A stretch of 64,000 bases of DNA from Streptomyces sp. SCL15-4 (GCF_033366695.1 NZ_JAOBTQ010000001.1:6572001-6636000); one strand, 5' to 3'. Positions 22,831 through 32,495 are shown, counted from the first letter of the stretch. The notes: generated from the letters alone by a model not told the origin. Program-made: numbers and translations.

Positions 22831-24156
22831 GTGAGCGAGACGGGCGCGGCCAGGACCGTCACCGGCGAGGACGAGGTCGTGGACCTCTGCCGCGAGCTGA
22901 TCCGGTTCGACACCAGCAACTACGGCGACCATTCCGGCCCCGGCGAGCGCAAGGCCGCCGAGTGGGTCGCCGAGAAGCTCGCCGAGGTCGGGCTGGAACC
23001 GAAGATCTACGAGTCGCATCCCGGCCGCGCCTCCACGGTGGCCCGGATCGAGGGCGAGGACCCGTCCCGGCCCGCCCTGCTCATCCACGGCCACCTGGAC
23101 GTCGTACCGGCCAACGCGGTCGACTGGACCCACGACCCGTTCTCCGGGGAGATCGCCGACGGGTGCGTGTGGGGACGCGGCGCCGTCGACATGAAGGACA
23201 TGGACGCCATGACCCTCGCGGTCGTCCGCGACCGGCTGCGCAGCGGGCGCCGGCCCCCGCGGGACATCGTGGTCGCCTTCCTCGCCGACGAGGAGGCGGG
23301 CGGCACGTACGGCGCCCGCCACCTCGTCGACCACCATCCCGAGCTGTTCGAAGGCGTCACCGAGGCCATCAGCGAGGTCGGCGGCTTCTCCTTCACCATC
23401 GACGACCAGCGGCGGCTGTACCTGATCCAGACGGCCGAGAAGGGCATGCACTGGATGAAGCTGACCGTGGCCGGCACCGCCGGGCACGGGTCGATGATCC
23501 ACCGCGACAACGCCATCACCGAGCTGTCCGAGGCGGTCGCCCGGGTCGGCCGGCACACGTTCCCGGTGCGGGTGACCAAGACCACCCGGGCCTTCCTCGA
23601 CGAGCTGGGCGACGCGCTCGGCACCGAGCTGGACCCGGAGGACATGCAGGCCACCATCGCCAAGCTCGGCGGCATCGCCAAGCTGATCGGCGCGACCCTG
23701 AGCAACACCGCCAACCCCACCCAGCTGAACGCCGGCTACAAGGTCAACGTCATCCCGGGCGAGGCCACCGCGCACATCGACGGACGGTTCCTGCCCGGTC
23801 ACGAGGAGGAGTTCCTCGCCGACCTGGACCGGCTGCTCGGCCCGCACGTCCGCCGCGAGGACGTGCACTCCGACAAGGCGCTGGAGACCGGCTTCGACGG
23901 CCCCCTGGTGGAGGCCATGCAGGCCGCGCTGCTCGCCGAGGACCCGACCGCCAAGGCGATCCCGTACATGCTCTCCGGCGGCACCGACGCCAAGTCCTTC
24001 GACGACCTCGGCATCCGGGGCTTCGGCTTCGCCCCGCTGAAGCTGCCGCCGGAGCTGGACTTCGCCGGCATGTTCCACGGCGTGGACGAGCGGGTGCCGG
24101 TCGACGGGCTCCGGTTCGGGGTGCGGGTGCTGGACCGGTTCATCGACGCGTCGTGA
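22831..24156 (+). CDS. M20/M25/M40 family metallopeptidase
   Basis: A 441-aa cytosolic dizinc peptidase/deacylase. The metal motif HGHLDVVPAN lies near residue 89, followed by WGRGAVDMKDMDAM with the bridging Asp, ADEEAGG with the catalytic Glu, a dimerisation domain in the middle, and GGTDAKSF near 385. It resembles ArgE/DapE/dipeptidase proteins; the exact substrate cannot be read. GTG 22831 has GGGAGGAAG upstream. It stands alone between the tRNA and the chaplin genes. Confidence 0.9.
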   Translation: MSETGAARTVTGEDEVVDLCRELIRFDTSNYGDHSGPGERKAAEWVAEKLAEVGLEPKIYESHPGRASTVARIEGEDPSRPALLIHGHLDVVPANAVDWTHDPFSGEIADGCVWGRGAVDMKDMDAMTLAVVRDRLRSGRRPPRDIVVAFLADEEAGGTYGARHLVDHHPELFEGVTEAISEVGGFSFTIDDQRRLYLIQTAEKGMHWMKLTVAGTAGHGSMIHRDNAITELSEAVARVGRHTFPVRVTKTTRAFLDELGDALGTELDPEDMQATIAKLGGIAKLIGATLSNTANPTQLNAGYKVNVIPGEATAHIDGRFLPGHEEEFLADLDRLLGPHVRREDVHSDKALETGFDGPLVEAMQAALLAEDPTAKAIPYMLSGGTDAKSFDDLGIRGFGFAPLKLPPELDFAGMFHGVDERVPVDGLRFGVRVLDRFIDAS

Positions 24157-24229
24157 ACACCGGGCGCATGGCCTGATATTCGGGCAGTCGTACGAGACGC
24201 GCTGAGACGAGTGAATGCGACGATCAGTT

Positions 24230-24257
24230 CGTAGCTTCATTGGTTCCTCCTCGTTGC
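24230..24257 (+). promoter_or_regulatory. BldN-like sigma-factor promoter of the short chaplin gene
   Basis: CGTAGC (24230-24235), a 16-base spacer and CGTTGC (24252-24257). To my memory the BldN consensus is close to CGTAAC-N16-CGTTGA, and chaplin genes are BldN targets. The transcript leader would be about 45 bases. The AGGAGG ribosome site is at 24299-24304. Confidence 0.5.
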
Positions 24258-24307
24258 ATCTGATGTGATCCCGCGCCTTGGGGTCGCCTTGCCAACTAGG
24301 AGGAACA

Positions 24308-24541
24308 ATGTTCAAGAAGGTCGTCGCCGCTGCGGCCGCCACCGGTGGTCTGGTCCTCGCGGGTGCGGGTCTCGCCGTCGCCGACTCCGGCGCCCAGGGT
24401 GCCGCCGTGAACTCCCCGGGCGTCGTGTCCGGCAACGTCATCCAGGCGCCCATCCACGTCCCGGTGAACGTGTGCGGCAACACGATCGACGTGGTCGGCG
24501 TGCTCAACCCCGCCTTCGGCAACGCCTGCGTCAACAAGTGA
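24308..24541 (+). CDS. chpH: Short chaplin
   Basis: A 77-aa secreted protein: a signal peptide (MFKKVVAAAAATGGLVLAGA, cleavage near AVADSG), then a single chaplin domain, GAAVNSPGVVSGNVIQAPIH and [21 protein letters not shown], with the two conserved cysteines. Short chaplins polymerise into amyloid-like fibrils that coat aerial hyphae and lower surface tension. The symbol is by synteny: in S. coelicolor chpH sits beside chpC, as here. A strong terminator separates it from the long chaplin, allowing independent levels. Confidence 0.9.
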   Translation: MFKKVVAAAAATGGLVLAGAGLAVADSGAQGAAVNSPGVVSGNVIQAPIHVPVNVCGNTIDVVGVLNPAFGNACVNK

Positions 24542-24571
24542 CGCCGGCTCCCTGAGGGGCGTCCTTTTACG

Positions 24572-24619
24572 AGCCGTCGGCCCCGGAACGCGCGCCGCGC
24601 GCTCCGGGGCCGACCGGCT
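24572..24619 (+). terminator. Terminator between the chaplin genes
   Basis: GTCGGCCCCGGA (24576-24587) pairs with TCCGGGGCCGAC (24603-24614), extended by AGCCG/CGGCT with a one-base bulge and followed by TTTT. A strong intrinsic terminator. Confidence 0.8.
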
Positions 24620-24660
24620 TTTCCGAGAACGAAAGCACGGAAGGCAGGGGGGAATCCAGC

Positions 24661-25494
24661 ATGCGACAGGGCACGCGCAAGGGCCTGATGACCATGGCCG
24701 CCGCGACCGGCGTGATCGCCGCCGCGAGCGGCTACGCACACGCCGACTCGGGCGCGACGGGCATCGCCGGGGGCTCACCGGGCGTACTGTCCGGCAACAC
24801 GGTGCAGGCGCCGGTGCACGCTCCGGTGAACATCTGCGGCAACACGGTGAGCGTCGTCGGACTGCTCAACCCGTCGGCGGGCAACAGCTGCGGCCACCAC
24901 GCCGGCACCCCGGCGGACCGGCCCGGCGGCACCGGCGGCTCGCGCGCGCACGGCCACACCGGCGGCTCGCCGGGCGTCGGCTCCGGCAACACCGTCCAGG
25001 TGCCGGTCGACGTCCCGGTGAACGTGTGCGGCAACAGCGTCGACGTCATCGGCGTGGGCAACGCCACGACGGGCAACGACTGCGCCGACGACGGGGGCTA
25101 CGGCAACCCGCCCGGCAGGCCGGGCGGACCGGGAGAGCCGGGGCGTCCCGGACAGCCGGGCCGGCCCGGTCAGCCCGGCAAGCCCGGAGAACCGGGCCAC
25201 CCCGGCCTGCCGGGAAAGCCCGGCAACCCCGGTCACCCCGGCGAGCCGGGTCACCCGGTCGAGCCCGGACAGCCCGCTCACCCCGGCCCGGCCACCCCGC
25301 CCCGCGACCACGCCCCCGCTCACCACGGCGGGTCCCGGGTGACGGCTCACGCGAGCCACTCCGCGCAGCCGGTGGCCGACGGTCGGCTCGCGCACACGGG
25401 CGGTGACGTGCCGCTCGGCATCGCGCTGCCGGCCGGCGCGGGCGCGCTGCTCGCGGGCACCGTCCTCTACCGCAAGGCCCGCGCCACGCGCTGA
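24661..25494 (+). CDS. chpC: Long chaplin with sortase signal and collagen-like spacer
   Basis: A 277-aa wall-anchored chaplin. Signal peptide at residues 1-29; two chaplin domains with paired cysteines (about 35-80, VPVNICGN-like, and 100-140, [21 protein letters not shown]). A spacer at about 147-210 consists largely of PG-x triplets ([20 protein letters not shown] and on). The sorting signal LAHTG follows near residue 243 (LAxTG, the sortase E type), then a hydrophobic helix and the basic tail RKARATR. It is covalently attached to peptidoglycan and seeds short-chaplin fibres. The symbol rests on synteny. Proline-glycine triplets of this length are unusual for a chaplin spacer. Confidence 0.9.
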   Translation: MRQGTRKGLMTMAAATGVIAAASGYAHADSGATGIAGGSPGVLSGNTVQAPVHAPVNICGNTVSVVGLLNPSAGNSCGHHAGTPADRPGGTGGSRAHGHTGGSPGVGSGNTVQVPVDVPVNVCGNSVDVIGVGNATTGNDCADDGGYGNPPGRPGGPGEPGRPGQPGRPGQPGKPGEPGHPGLPGKPGNPGHPGEPGHPVEPGQPAHPGPATPPRDHAPAHHGGSRVTAHASHSAQPVADGRLAHTGGDVPLGIALPAGAGALLAGTVLYRKARATR

Positions 25495-25527
25495 GGCACG
25501 GCGCCGAGCGGACGGACGTGAGCGGAA

Positions 25528-25568
25528 AACGGAGCGGGCCCTGCCATGCCGGCGGGGCCCGCTCCGTT
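25528..25568. terminator. Terminator after the long chaplin
   Basis: A perfect 14-bp stem (25528-25541 with 25555-25568) and a 13-base loop between convergent genes. Confidence 0.8.
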
Positions 25569-25591
25569 CGTGCCCGATCACATCCCCGGGC

Positions 25592-25780
25592 TCACCATGT
25601 GGCTCGCACCTGGCGGATGATCCGCCGGCGCAACCGCACCCTGCGACTGCCGTCGCGCAACAGACTCAGTCGGTCCAACTCCCAGTGTCCGTACTCGGCA
25701 TGATCCGTCAGCAGACGTGTCGCCTCCTTGCGGGAGACCCCGCGCGGCACGTACACGTCGACAAATTCGTATTCCGGCAT
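25592..25780 (-). CDS. DUF5703 family small protein
   Basis: A 62-aa basic protein, MPEYEFVDVYVPRGVSRKEA followed by TRLLTDHAEYGHWELDRLSL and an Arg-rich end. It matches the small actinobacterial DUF5703 family, conserved in streptomycetes but uncharacterised. It lies divergent to the acidic hypothetical gene with 47 bases between the starts. Confidence 0.82.
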   Translation of the reverse strand: MPEYEFVDVYVPRGVSRKEATRLLTDHAEYGHWELDRLSLLRDGSRRVRLRRRIIRQVRATW

Positions 25781-25814
25781 CGCATCTATTGTGCGGGCTG
25801 GTGCCTGGTACGGA

Positions 25815-25830
25815 TAGCGTCTGCACTATG
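25815..25830 (+). promoter_or_regulatory. -10 element giving a probable leaderless mRNA
   Basis: TAGCGT (25815-25820) ends seven bases before the ATG at 25828, which has no ribosome site. Typical leaderless spacing. Confidence 0.4.
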
Positions 25831-26520
25831 TCTGATGCTGCGCAGCCCACCGCTGCCGAGGTACGCGCCGCCGCCGAGGCGGTCAAGACCGCGCTCGACC
25901 GTCATCTCGCTGCGATCGAACGCAGGTCGGGGGAGGACGATCCGGCCGTCTCCGAGGCGTTCAACCAGTTGGCCGCAGCCGCCGAGGCGTACGACGAGCT
26001 GCTCTACGACCGTTTCGACGAGGTCACGCCCTTCGAGATCCCCGGCGCGGAGGACACGCTGCCGCCGTACGCCGGGCCCGAGGAACCCCATGCGATCAGT
26101 GTGCTGATCCGCCGCGACTACACCGTGGCGGAGCCCCACCGGCTGCTGGCGCAGGCCCAGCGGGTCGAGGCGGCGGACTACGACGACGGCGGGGACGACG
26201 AGGCCGCCGGGTCCGTCCCCGGCGCGCTGGGCATCCTGTTCGGCGAGTTCGAGCCGGACGAGATCGCCTCCCGGCACAAGGAATTCGGCTTGGAGGAGGG
26301 CGACTCCACGCTCTGGGTCACGGCGACGGAGGAACCGCCCGAGGCCGGGGAGTGGCTCGCGGCTCCCTTCGAGCACATCGATCCGCAGGCGGTGGTGTGC
26401 CGCTTCGACGTGAGCGCGGTCTTCGACGACGACGCGACCTCCGACGACGAGGACGACGACGAGCTGGACTTCGTCGAGGACGACGAAGAGGAGCTGGAGC
26501 CGCTCGACGCCGACAAGTGA
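25828..26520 (+). CDS. Conserved acidic hypothetical protein
   Basis: A 230-aa protein with a helical amino-terminal part (VRAAAEAVKTALDRHLAAIE), a mixed middle (HAISVLIRRDYTVAEPHRLL, GALGILFGEFEPDEIASRHK) and a carboxy-terminal tail of mostly Asp and Glu (last 35 residues). No enzymatic motif. Proteins like this are conserved in streptomycetes without assigned function. The ATG at 25828 lies seven bases after a TAGCGT box. The acidic tail may bind metal or basic proteins; that is a guess. Confidence 0.78.
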   Translation: MSDAAQPTAAEVRAAAEAVKTALDRHLAAIERRSGEDDPAVSEAFNQLAAAAEAYDELLYDRFDEVTPFEIPGAEDTLPPYAGPEEPHAISVLIRRDYTVAEPHRLLAQAQRVEAADYDDGGDDEAAGSVPGALGILFGEFEPDEIASRHKEFGLEEGDSTLWVTATEEPPEAGEWLAAPFEHIDPQAVVCRFDVSAVFDDDATSDDEDDDELDFVEDDEEELEPLDADK

Positions 26521-26591
26521 GGCGGGCCCGGCGGTGCCGTGCGGGCCGGGCCCGGTACGGCACCGCCGGGCCCGGCCGACGGAGGACGGGG

Positions 26592-29020
26592 TCAGCTCGC
26601 CGGGACCTGCGGGCGCAGCAGGGTCTCCAGACGCGTGGTCCGGGGCTTGGCCGGGACCTCCGCGACCGCCCTCGGCAGGGCCTGCTCCACGCCGTGGACC
26701 ACGGACAGATGCCGTTCCGCCCGGCCGAACGCCGTGTACACCCACGGCCGGCTGAGCGCCTGGCCGGCGTCGCCGGGCAGCACCACGACCGCCGCCGGCC
26801 AGCGGGCGCCCACCGCCTGGTGCGCGGTCAGCGCCCAGCCGTGCCGCACCCCGCCCTCCACCCGCTCGCGCGGTACGACGACGGGCGCGCCGGCGCACGA
26901 CAGGTGCAGCCCCTCGGCGTCGGCCTTCACCACCACGCCCGGCACCGCGCGCCCCGGCGCCGGGGAGTAGACGATCCGGTCGCCGGGGTCGAAGCCGCCG
27001 AACCGGCCGGGGCCGGGGTTGAGGCGTTCCTTCAGGGCGGCGTTCAGCGCGCGGGTGCCCGCGGCGCCGCCGTGGCCCGGGGTGATCACCACGGTCTGGT
27101 CGGCCGGGACGCCGAGCGCCCGCGGCACCGAGTCCGCCACCAGCTGCACCGTCCGGTGCACGGCCTCGCCCGCGTCCCGCACCGGCACGATGACGATCTC
27201 CTTGCCGGGCGCCGCGACCTGGTTCAGCTCGCCGACACCGATACCGGAGACCAGCTCGCCGAGGGGACCGGGGTCGGGGACGCGGGAGACGGCCTGCGGG
27301 CAGACGCGGGCCGCGAGCACGTCGGCGAAGACCCGGCCCGGCCCGGCCGACCACAACACCCCCGGATCACCGCTGAGCACCAGCCGGGCGCCGTCGGGCA
27401 GCGACTCCACCAGCATCGCGGCACTCTCCACGTCGAGCTGCGGCGCGTCCAGCACGATCAGCAGATCGAGCTCCAGAGCCCCGTCGGCGTCCCGCCCGGG
27501 CCCCTCCGCCCCGGCCAGCAGCCCGGCCACGGTGACGACACCTCGCGCGGCGGGGCCGACGGCCGGCCACGCGGGCTCCGCGACCGGCCGCTCGGCGGTG
27601 TCCGTGGGGTGTCCGCCGTGCGGCGCGGGCTCCGTGTCCTGGTCAGCGGAGGCTTCGCCGGGCCACCCGGCGTCCGTGCCCCGCCGTACGGGCCCTTCCT
27701 CCTGCCGACCGCTGTCTCCGCCCGGCCGGCGCGGGTCTCCGTCCTGTCGCCCGGCGGCTTCGTCCACGTAGGCGGTCAGGCGGTGGCGGCCGTCCGGTGT
27801 GTGGCAGGCGGCATAGGCCCGCAGGCCCGCCGCGCGGGCGGCGGCGAGCAGCGCGGCCGGTTCGGCGCGGGCCGCCTCGCCGCCGATGTGCAGCACCAGG
27901 CCGTGTCCGGCGACCGCGCGGGCCAGCTCGCCCGCGCCGCCGGACAGTTCGGCCGCGACCGCCTCCCACGCCTGTCCGGCCTCCTCGGGCACGGAGCCGG
28001 CCAGCCGGGCCAGACCGTCGGCGAGACTCTCCTCGGCCAGGGCGTACCGCTCCAGACCGACCAGGACCCGGACCGGCCGCTCCTGCTCCTCGCCGGTGTC
28101 CTCGGGCGCCGGCGCGCCGGGCTCCTCCAGGGCGTCCTGGAACGCCAGCGCCTCGCCCTCGGCGAGCGCGCCCTGCACCGCCGCGTCCGGGTCCGGCACG
28201 CTCTGCCGGCCGAGCGCCGCGATGAGCGCGGGCAGCTCCAGCGCGGTGTGCCCGGCGACGGCCGCCTGCTCCAGCAGCCAGACCGTCAGCGCGCGGCCCC
28301 GCCGCTCGTCGCCCGGGCCGCACTCCGCTCCGAGCAGCGCCCGCGCGAAGCCGTCGGCCTGCTCCGGCCGCACGCCGCCGACCCGGAGCAGCTGCCAGGG
28401 GTCCTCCCGGAGCGCGGTGCCGGCGGCCTCGCCGAGCACCGCCGCCACCTGCGGGGCCATGCTGTCCGGCGCGCCGCCCTCGGCCAGCACCCGGCGCACG
28501 GCGTCGACGGTCTCCGGCGCGGGGCGCCGGGCGCGACCGGGGCGGGGGCGGGCCGGGGACGGCGTACCGGCTCCGGGGCGGGACGGCGCGGTGCCGGCGC
28601 CGGCTCGGCGAACACCGCGGCCGGCGGCTTCTCGCCGCTCTCCACCGCCCGGACCGCCGCGAGCAGGTCGGCCGCCTTGCCGCTGAGCTTGGCGCCGCTG
28701 GTGATGGGGGCCTTCTTTTCGGCCTTGCGCCGCTCGATCCGCTCCCGCTCGATCCGCTGCGCGGCCAGCTCGGCCTCCACCTCGGACAGCCCGGCCGCAC
28801 CACCTTCGCCGACGACGTCCCCGGCCTCCTCCGAGGCGTCCGTACCCTCGGCAGCCTCCGTACCCTCGGCCGTATCCGCACCGTCGGCCGTCTCCGTACC
28901 CGTCTCCGGGCCCTCGGCCGTCACGTCCTCGGTACCCGTGCCGGTGTCCCCCTCGTGTGTCTCACGGGTGTCCGGCGTCCCCGGCCCGGCTTCCTCCGTG
29001 GTCTCCGGCTCCGTGCTCAC
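26592..29020 (-). pseudogene. RecD-like helix-hairpin-helix protein with an apparent frameshift
   Basis: The reading begins at GTG 29018-29020 in one frame: an acidic Glu/Thr/Gly-rich head, then SEVEAELAAQRIERERIERR and Ala/Pro-rich sequence. It must change frame near 28515-28550 (one base missing, or two extra) to continue as ETVDAVRRVLAEGG and on to 26592. The second part has HHH-like helices, a degenerate ATPase core (LLIVLDAPQLD in place of Walker B; no GxxGxGKT) and a UvrD_C_2-like end (GWALTAHQAVGARWPAAVVV). The C-terminal frame is intact for over 630 codons, so a sequencing error in the GGGGCGGGGGCGGG tract is as likely as real decay. The start overlaps the aldo/keto reductase stop by GTGA. 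Confidence 0.65.
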
Positions 29021-30000
29021 AGCGTGCTCCAGTCGTGATCGGGATAGCGGTGCACGGGCGCCGACACATCGTCCAGCGCCCGGCAGATCTCGTCAGGAAG
29101 ACTAAGGGTCTCCACTGACAATGCCGCCGTGAGCTGCTGCGCCGTGCGCGCGCCCACGATCGGCGCGGCCACCCCGGGCCGGTCCCGCACCCACGCCAGG
29201 GCCACCTGGAGCGGGGTCACCGCGAGCCCGTCGGCCGCCGTCGTCACCGCGTCCACGATGCGCGTCGCGGTGTCGTCCAGATACGGCTCGACGAACAGGG
29301 CGAGGTGCTCGGAGGCGCCGCGCGAGTCCGGGGGAGTGGTGTGCCGGTACTTGCCGGTCAGCACGCCCCGGCCGAGCGGGGAGGACGGCAGCAGGCCCAC
29401 GCCGAGGTCGAGCGCGGCCGGCAGCACCTCGCGCTCCACACCGCGCTGGAGCAGCGAGTACTCCATCTGGGTGCTGGCCAGCCGGGTACGGGTGCCCGGC
29501 GCCGCGAGCTGCCAGGTGGCCGCCTTGGCCAGCTGCCAGCCGCAGAAGTTGGAGACGCCCGCGTACCGGGCCCGGCCGCTGCTCACCGCGAGGTCGAGGG
29601 CCTGGAGCGTCTCCTCCAGCGGGGTCCCGGGGTCGTAGGCGTGGACGTGCCACACGTCGACGTACTCCGTGCCCAGGCGGGCCAGGGAGGCGTCGAGCGC
29701 GGCCAGCAGATGGCCCCGGGAGCCGTCGAAGCGGCGGTCGGGGTCGGGCACGCTGCCGGCCTTGGTGGAGATGACCAGATCCCGGCGGGGCACCAGCCCG
29801 TCCATGAGCCGGCCGAGCAGATACTCCGCCTCACCGTCGCCGTACACGTCGGCGGTGTCGACGAGGGTGCCGCCGGCCTCCCAGAACGTCTTCAGCATGT
29901 CAGCGGCGTCGTGCTCGTCGGTGTCCCGCCCCCAGGTGAGGGTGCCGAGTCCGATCCTGGACACGCGCAGGCCGGTACGGCCGAGATGCCTCTGCTCCAT
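29017..30000 (-). CDS. Aldo/keto reductase
   Basis: A 327-aa TIM-barrel NADPH-dependent reductase. The catalytic tetrad is visible: Asp in VDTADVYGDGEAE and Tyr four residues on, Lys in VISTKAGS, and His in VDVWHVHAYD. The opening MEQRHLGRTGLRVSRIGLGT is typical of the YdhF/Gcy-like bacterial group related to Kv-beta subunits. The substrate is unknown. Its stop overlaps the GTG of the RecD-like gene, so the two share a transcript. Confidence 0.93.
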   Translation of the reverse strand: MEQRHLGRTGLRVSRIGLGTLTWGRDTDEHDAADMLKTFWEAGGTLVDTADVYGDGEAEYLLGRLMDGLVPRRDLVISTKAGSVPDPDRRFDGSRGHLLAALDASLARLGTEYVDVWHVHAYDPGTPLEETLQALDLAVSSGRARYAGVSNFCGWQLAKAATWQLAAPGTRTRLASTQMEYSLLQRGVEREVLPAALDLGVGLLPSSPLGRGVLTGKYRHTTPPDSRGASEHLALFVEPYLDDTATRIVDAVTTAADGLAVTPLQVALAWVRDRPGVAAPIVGARTAQQLTAALSVETLSLPDEICRALDDVSAPVHRYPDHDWSTL

Positions 30001-30191
30001 GCGGGCGAGATTACTGGCCGGAACCGGTGTGGTGGGTGGCCTGTGGACAACCGCGCCCGAAGGGGCACGGGGCCGCGTTCTCCACAGGGCCCACGCGGGA
30101 GCGGAACCAGCCGCCGCTCTGCCGTCTCCCGCCGTCCCCGCGCTAAGGTCTGCCCCACAGGCACGTTACTCACGGGTAAGGGGAATCGCGC

Positions 30192-31247
30192 ATGCAGCTC
30201 GGGATCAACCTCGGTTACTGGGGTGCCGGAATGGACGGCGACAACCTGGCCGTGGCACAGGAGGCCGACCGGCTCGGCTACGCGGTGTGCTGGGCCGCCG
30301 AGGCCTACGGCTCCGACGCGGCCACCGTGCTCAGCTGGGTCGCCGCGCAGACCGAGCGCATCGACGTCGGATCGGCCATCTTCCAGATCCCCGCCCGCCA
30401 GCCCGCGATGACGGCGATGACCGCGGCCACGCTCGACTCGCTCTCCGGCGGCCGGTTCCGGCTCGGCCTCGGCGTCTCCGGCCCGCAGGTGTCCGAGGGC
30501 TGGTACGGCGTCACGTTCGACAAGCCGCTGGCCCGCACCCGCGAGTACGTGGAGATCGTCCGCAAGGCGATGACCCGGGAGCGGCTGACGTACGACGGCG
30601 AGCACTGGACGCTGCCGCTGCCCGGCGGCCCCGGCAAGCCGATCAAGCTGACCGTGCACCCGCAGCGCGAGCACATCCCGCTCTACATCGCGGCCATCGG
30701 CCCGAAGAACCTGGAGCAGACCGGTGAGATCGCCGACGGCGCGCTGCTGATCTTCCCCTCCGCCGAGCACCTGGAGGAGACCACCGTCAGGCACCTGCGG
30801 GCCGGCCGGGAGAAGGCGGGCCTGACGCTGGACGGGTTCGACGTGTGCCCGACGCTGCCGATCGCCGTCGGCGACGACCGGGACGTGGCCCGGCTCGCCG
30901 ACACCTTCCGCCCCTACACCGCCCTGTACGTGGGCGGCATGGGCAGCGCCAAGCAGAACTTCTACAACCGGCTCGCCCAGCGCATGGGCTACGAGGAGGA
31001 AGCCGCCGAGATCCAGCGGAAGTACCTCTCCGGGGACAAGCAGGGCGCCGCCGCCGCGATCCCGCAGGACCTCATCGACCAGACCACCCTGCTCGGCTCC
31101 GTCGACCGCATCGCCGACCGGATGCGGGCCTACGCCGCCGCCGGCGTCACCACCCTCAGCCTGTCCCCGGCCGGCTTCACACTGGAGGAGCGGCTCGCCT
31201 CGCTGCGGGCCGGCAGCGAGGCCCTGGAGCGCGCCGGGCTGGCGTAA
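30192..31247 (+). CDS. LLM-class F420-dependent oxidoreductase
   Basis: A 351-aa luciferase-like barrel protein: MQLGINLGYWGAG, EADRLGYAVCWAAEAYGSDA, SLSGGRFRLGLGVSGPQVSE and the carboxy-terminal AYAAAGVTTLSLSPAG match actinobacterial LLM-class enzymes that use F420. It probably reduces or oxidises a small carbonyl or alcohol; the substrate is unknown. GTAAGGGGAA precedes the ATG. It is a stand-alone gene ended by a strong terminator. Confidence 0.9.
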   Translation: MQLGINLGYWGAGMDGDNLAVAQEADRLGYAVCWAAEAYGSDAATVLSWVAAQTERIDVGSAIFQIPARQPAMTAMTAATLDSLSGGRFRLGLGVSGPQVSEGWYGVTFDKPLARTREYVEIVRKAMTRERLTYDGEHWTLPLPGGPGKPIKLTVHPQREHIPLYIAAIGPKNLEQTGEIADGALLIFPSAEHLEETTVRHLRAGREKAGLTLDGFDVCPTLPIAVGDDRDVARLADTFRPYTALYVGGMGSAKQNFYNRLAQRMGYEEEAAEIQRKYLSGDKQGAAAAIPQDLIDQTTLLGSVDRIADRMRAYAAAGVTTLSLSPAGFTLEERLASLRAGSEALERAGLA

Positions 31248-31257
31248 GGAGAGTTCC

Positions 31258-31300
31258 ACGGCCGTGGTGGGGGCTCGGGGGTCTTCCCCGCCACGGCCGT
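31258..31300. terminator. Terminator after the LLM oxidoreductase
   Basis: A perfect 10-bp stem (31258-31267 with 31291-31300) extended by G/C pairs inside (31269-31272 with 31286-31289). The rest of the 31248-31490 gap shows no gene. Confidence 0.75.
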
Positions 31301-31490
31301 CACCGGGAACAACGCGCCCGGCGCCGCACGGTTACGACCCCCGGCGCCCTTCTTCCGCACCGCCGCACCCGTCCGTCCGAGCCGGCCCACGGCCCCGCCG
31401 CGGCCGGCCCCGCACGACCGCCCTCCGCGTGCCCGGACGCCGCGACACCCACGGCGGCGCGCACCCGGCCGCCGGGCCCAGCGGCGCCCC

Positions 31491-32495
31491 TCACAACCAG
31501 CCGCGCCGTTTGAACAGCCCGTACAACAGCACCTCCAGCACGGCCATCAGCACGATCACCACCGGATACGACCACAGCCAGTGCAGCTCGGGCATGTGGT
31601 CGAAGTTCATGCCGTAGATCCCCGCGATCATCGTGGGCACCGCGGCCATCGCCGCCCACGCGGAGATCTTCCGCATGTCGTCGTTCTGCCGGACGCTCAT
31701 CTGCGCCAGATGGGCCGACAGGATGTCCGACACCAGCCGGTCCAGGGCCTCCACGGACTCGTTCACACGCGTGAGGTGGTCGCCCACGTCCCGGAAGAAG
31801 GGCCGCGACTTGTCGTGCACGAACGGCACCGTCGTGCCCAGCGGACCGTTTCCCGCCAGCCGGGTCAGCGGCAGTGTCAGCGGCCCGGTGGCCCGGCGGA
31901 ACTCCAGGATCTGCCGCTTGAAGGTGTAGATCCGGGACGCGGTGTTGCGGGAACCGCCGGAGTCCGGCCGGAACACCTCCGCCTCCAGCTCGTCCAGGTC
32001 GTTCTGCAACTCCGTCGCCACCTCCAGATAGTGGTCGACGGTGGCGTCGGCGATCGCGTACAGCACGGAGGTGGGGCCCTTGCCGAGCATCTCCGGCTCC
32101 TCCTCCAGCCGCTGCCGCACGGCCTTCAGCGGCGCACCCTCGCCGTGGCGGACCGTCACCACGAAACTCTCACCGACGAAGACCATCACCTCGCCGGCCG
32201 AGACCGCGTCGCTCTCCGGCTCGTACACCACCGGTTTCAGCACCATGAACAGCGAGTCGTCGTACACCTCCAGCTTGGGCCGTTGATGTGCCTTCAGGGC
32301 GTCCTCCACCGCCAGCGGATGCAGTCCGAACTCCTGGGTGACCAGGTCGAACTCCCGCTCGGAGGGCTCATGCAGGCCGATCCACACAAAGCCGCCCCCG
32401 GCCCGCGCCCCGGCGAGCGCGTCGGACAGGTCCGAGGGCCCCTCGGTGCGGTGCCCGTGCCGGTAGACGGCGCAGTCGACGATCACGGAGCGCAT
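31491..32495 (-). CDS. corA: CorA family magnesium/cobalt transporter
   Basis: A 334-aa protein with a large cytoplasmic amino-terminal domain (AGGGFVWIGLHEPSEREFDL), a long coiled helix (DHLTRVNESVEALDRLVSDI) and two carboxy-terminal membrane helices. The first helix ends in the selectivity motif YGMNFDHMPE and the tail is basic (KRRGWL). It functions as a pentameric Mg2+ channel in the cytoplasmic membrane. It is divergent to the histidine phosphatase gene. Confidence 0.94.
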   Translation of the reverse strand: MRSVIVDCAVYRHGHRTEGPSDLSDALAGARAGGGFVWIGLHEPSEREFDLVTQEFGLHPLAVEDALKAHQRPKLEVYDDSLFMVLKPVVYEPESDAVSAGEVMVFVGESFVVTVRHGEGAPLKAVRQRLEEEPEMLGKGPTSVLYAIADATVDHYLEVATELQNDLDELEAEVFRPDSGGSRNTASRIYTFKRQILEFRRATGPLTLPLTRLAGNGPLGTTVPFVHDKSRPFFRDVGDHLTRVNESVEALDRLVSDILSAHLAQMSVRQNDDMRKISAWAAMAAVPTMIAGIYGMNFDHMPELHWLWSYPVVIVLMAVLEVLLYGLFKRRGWL

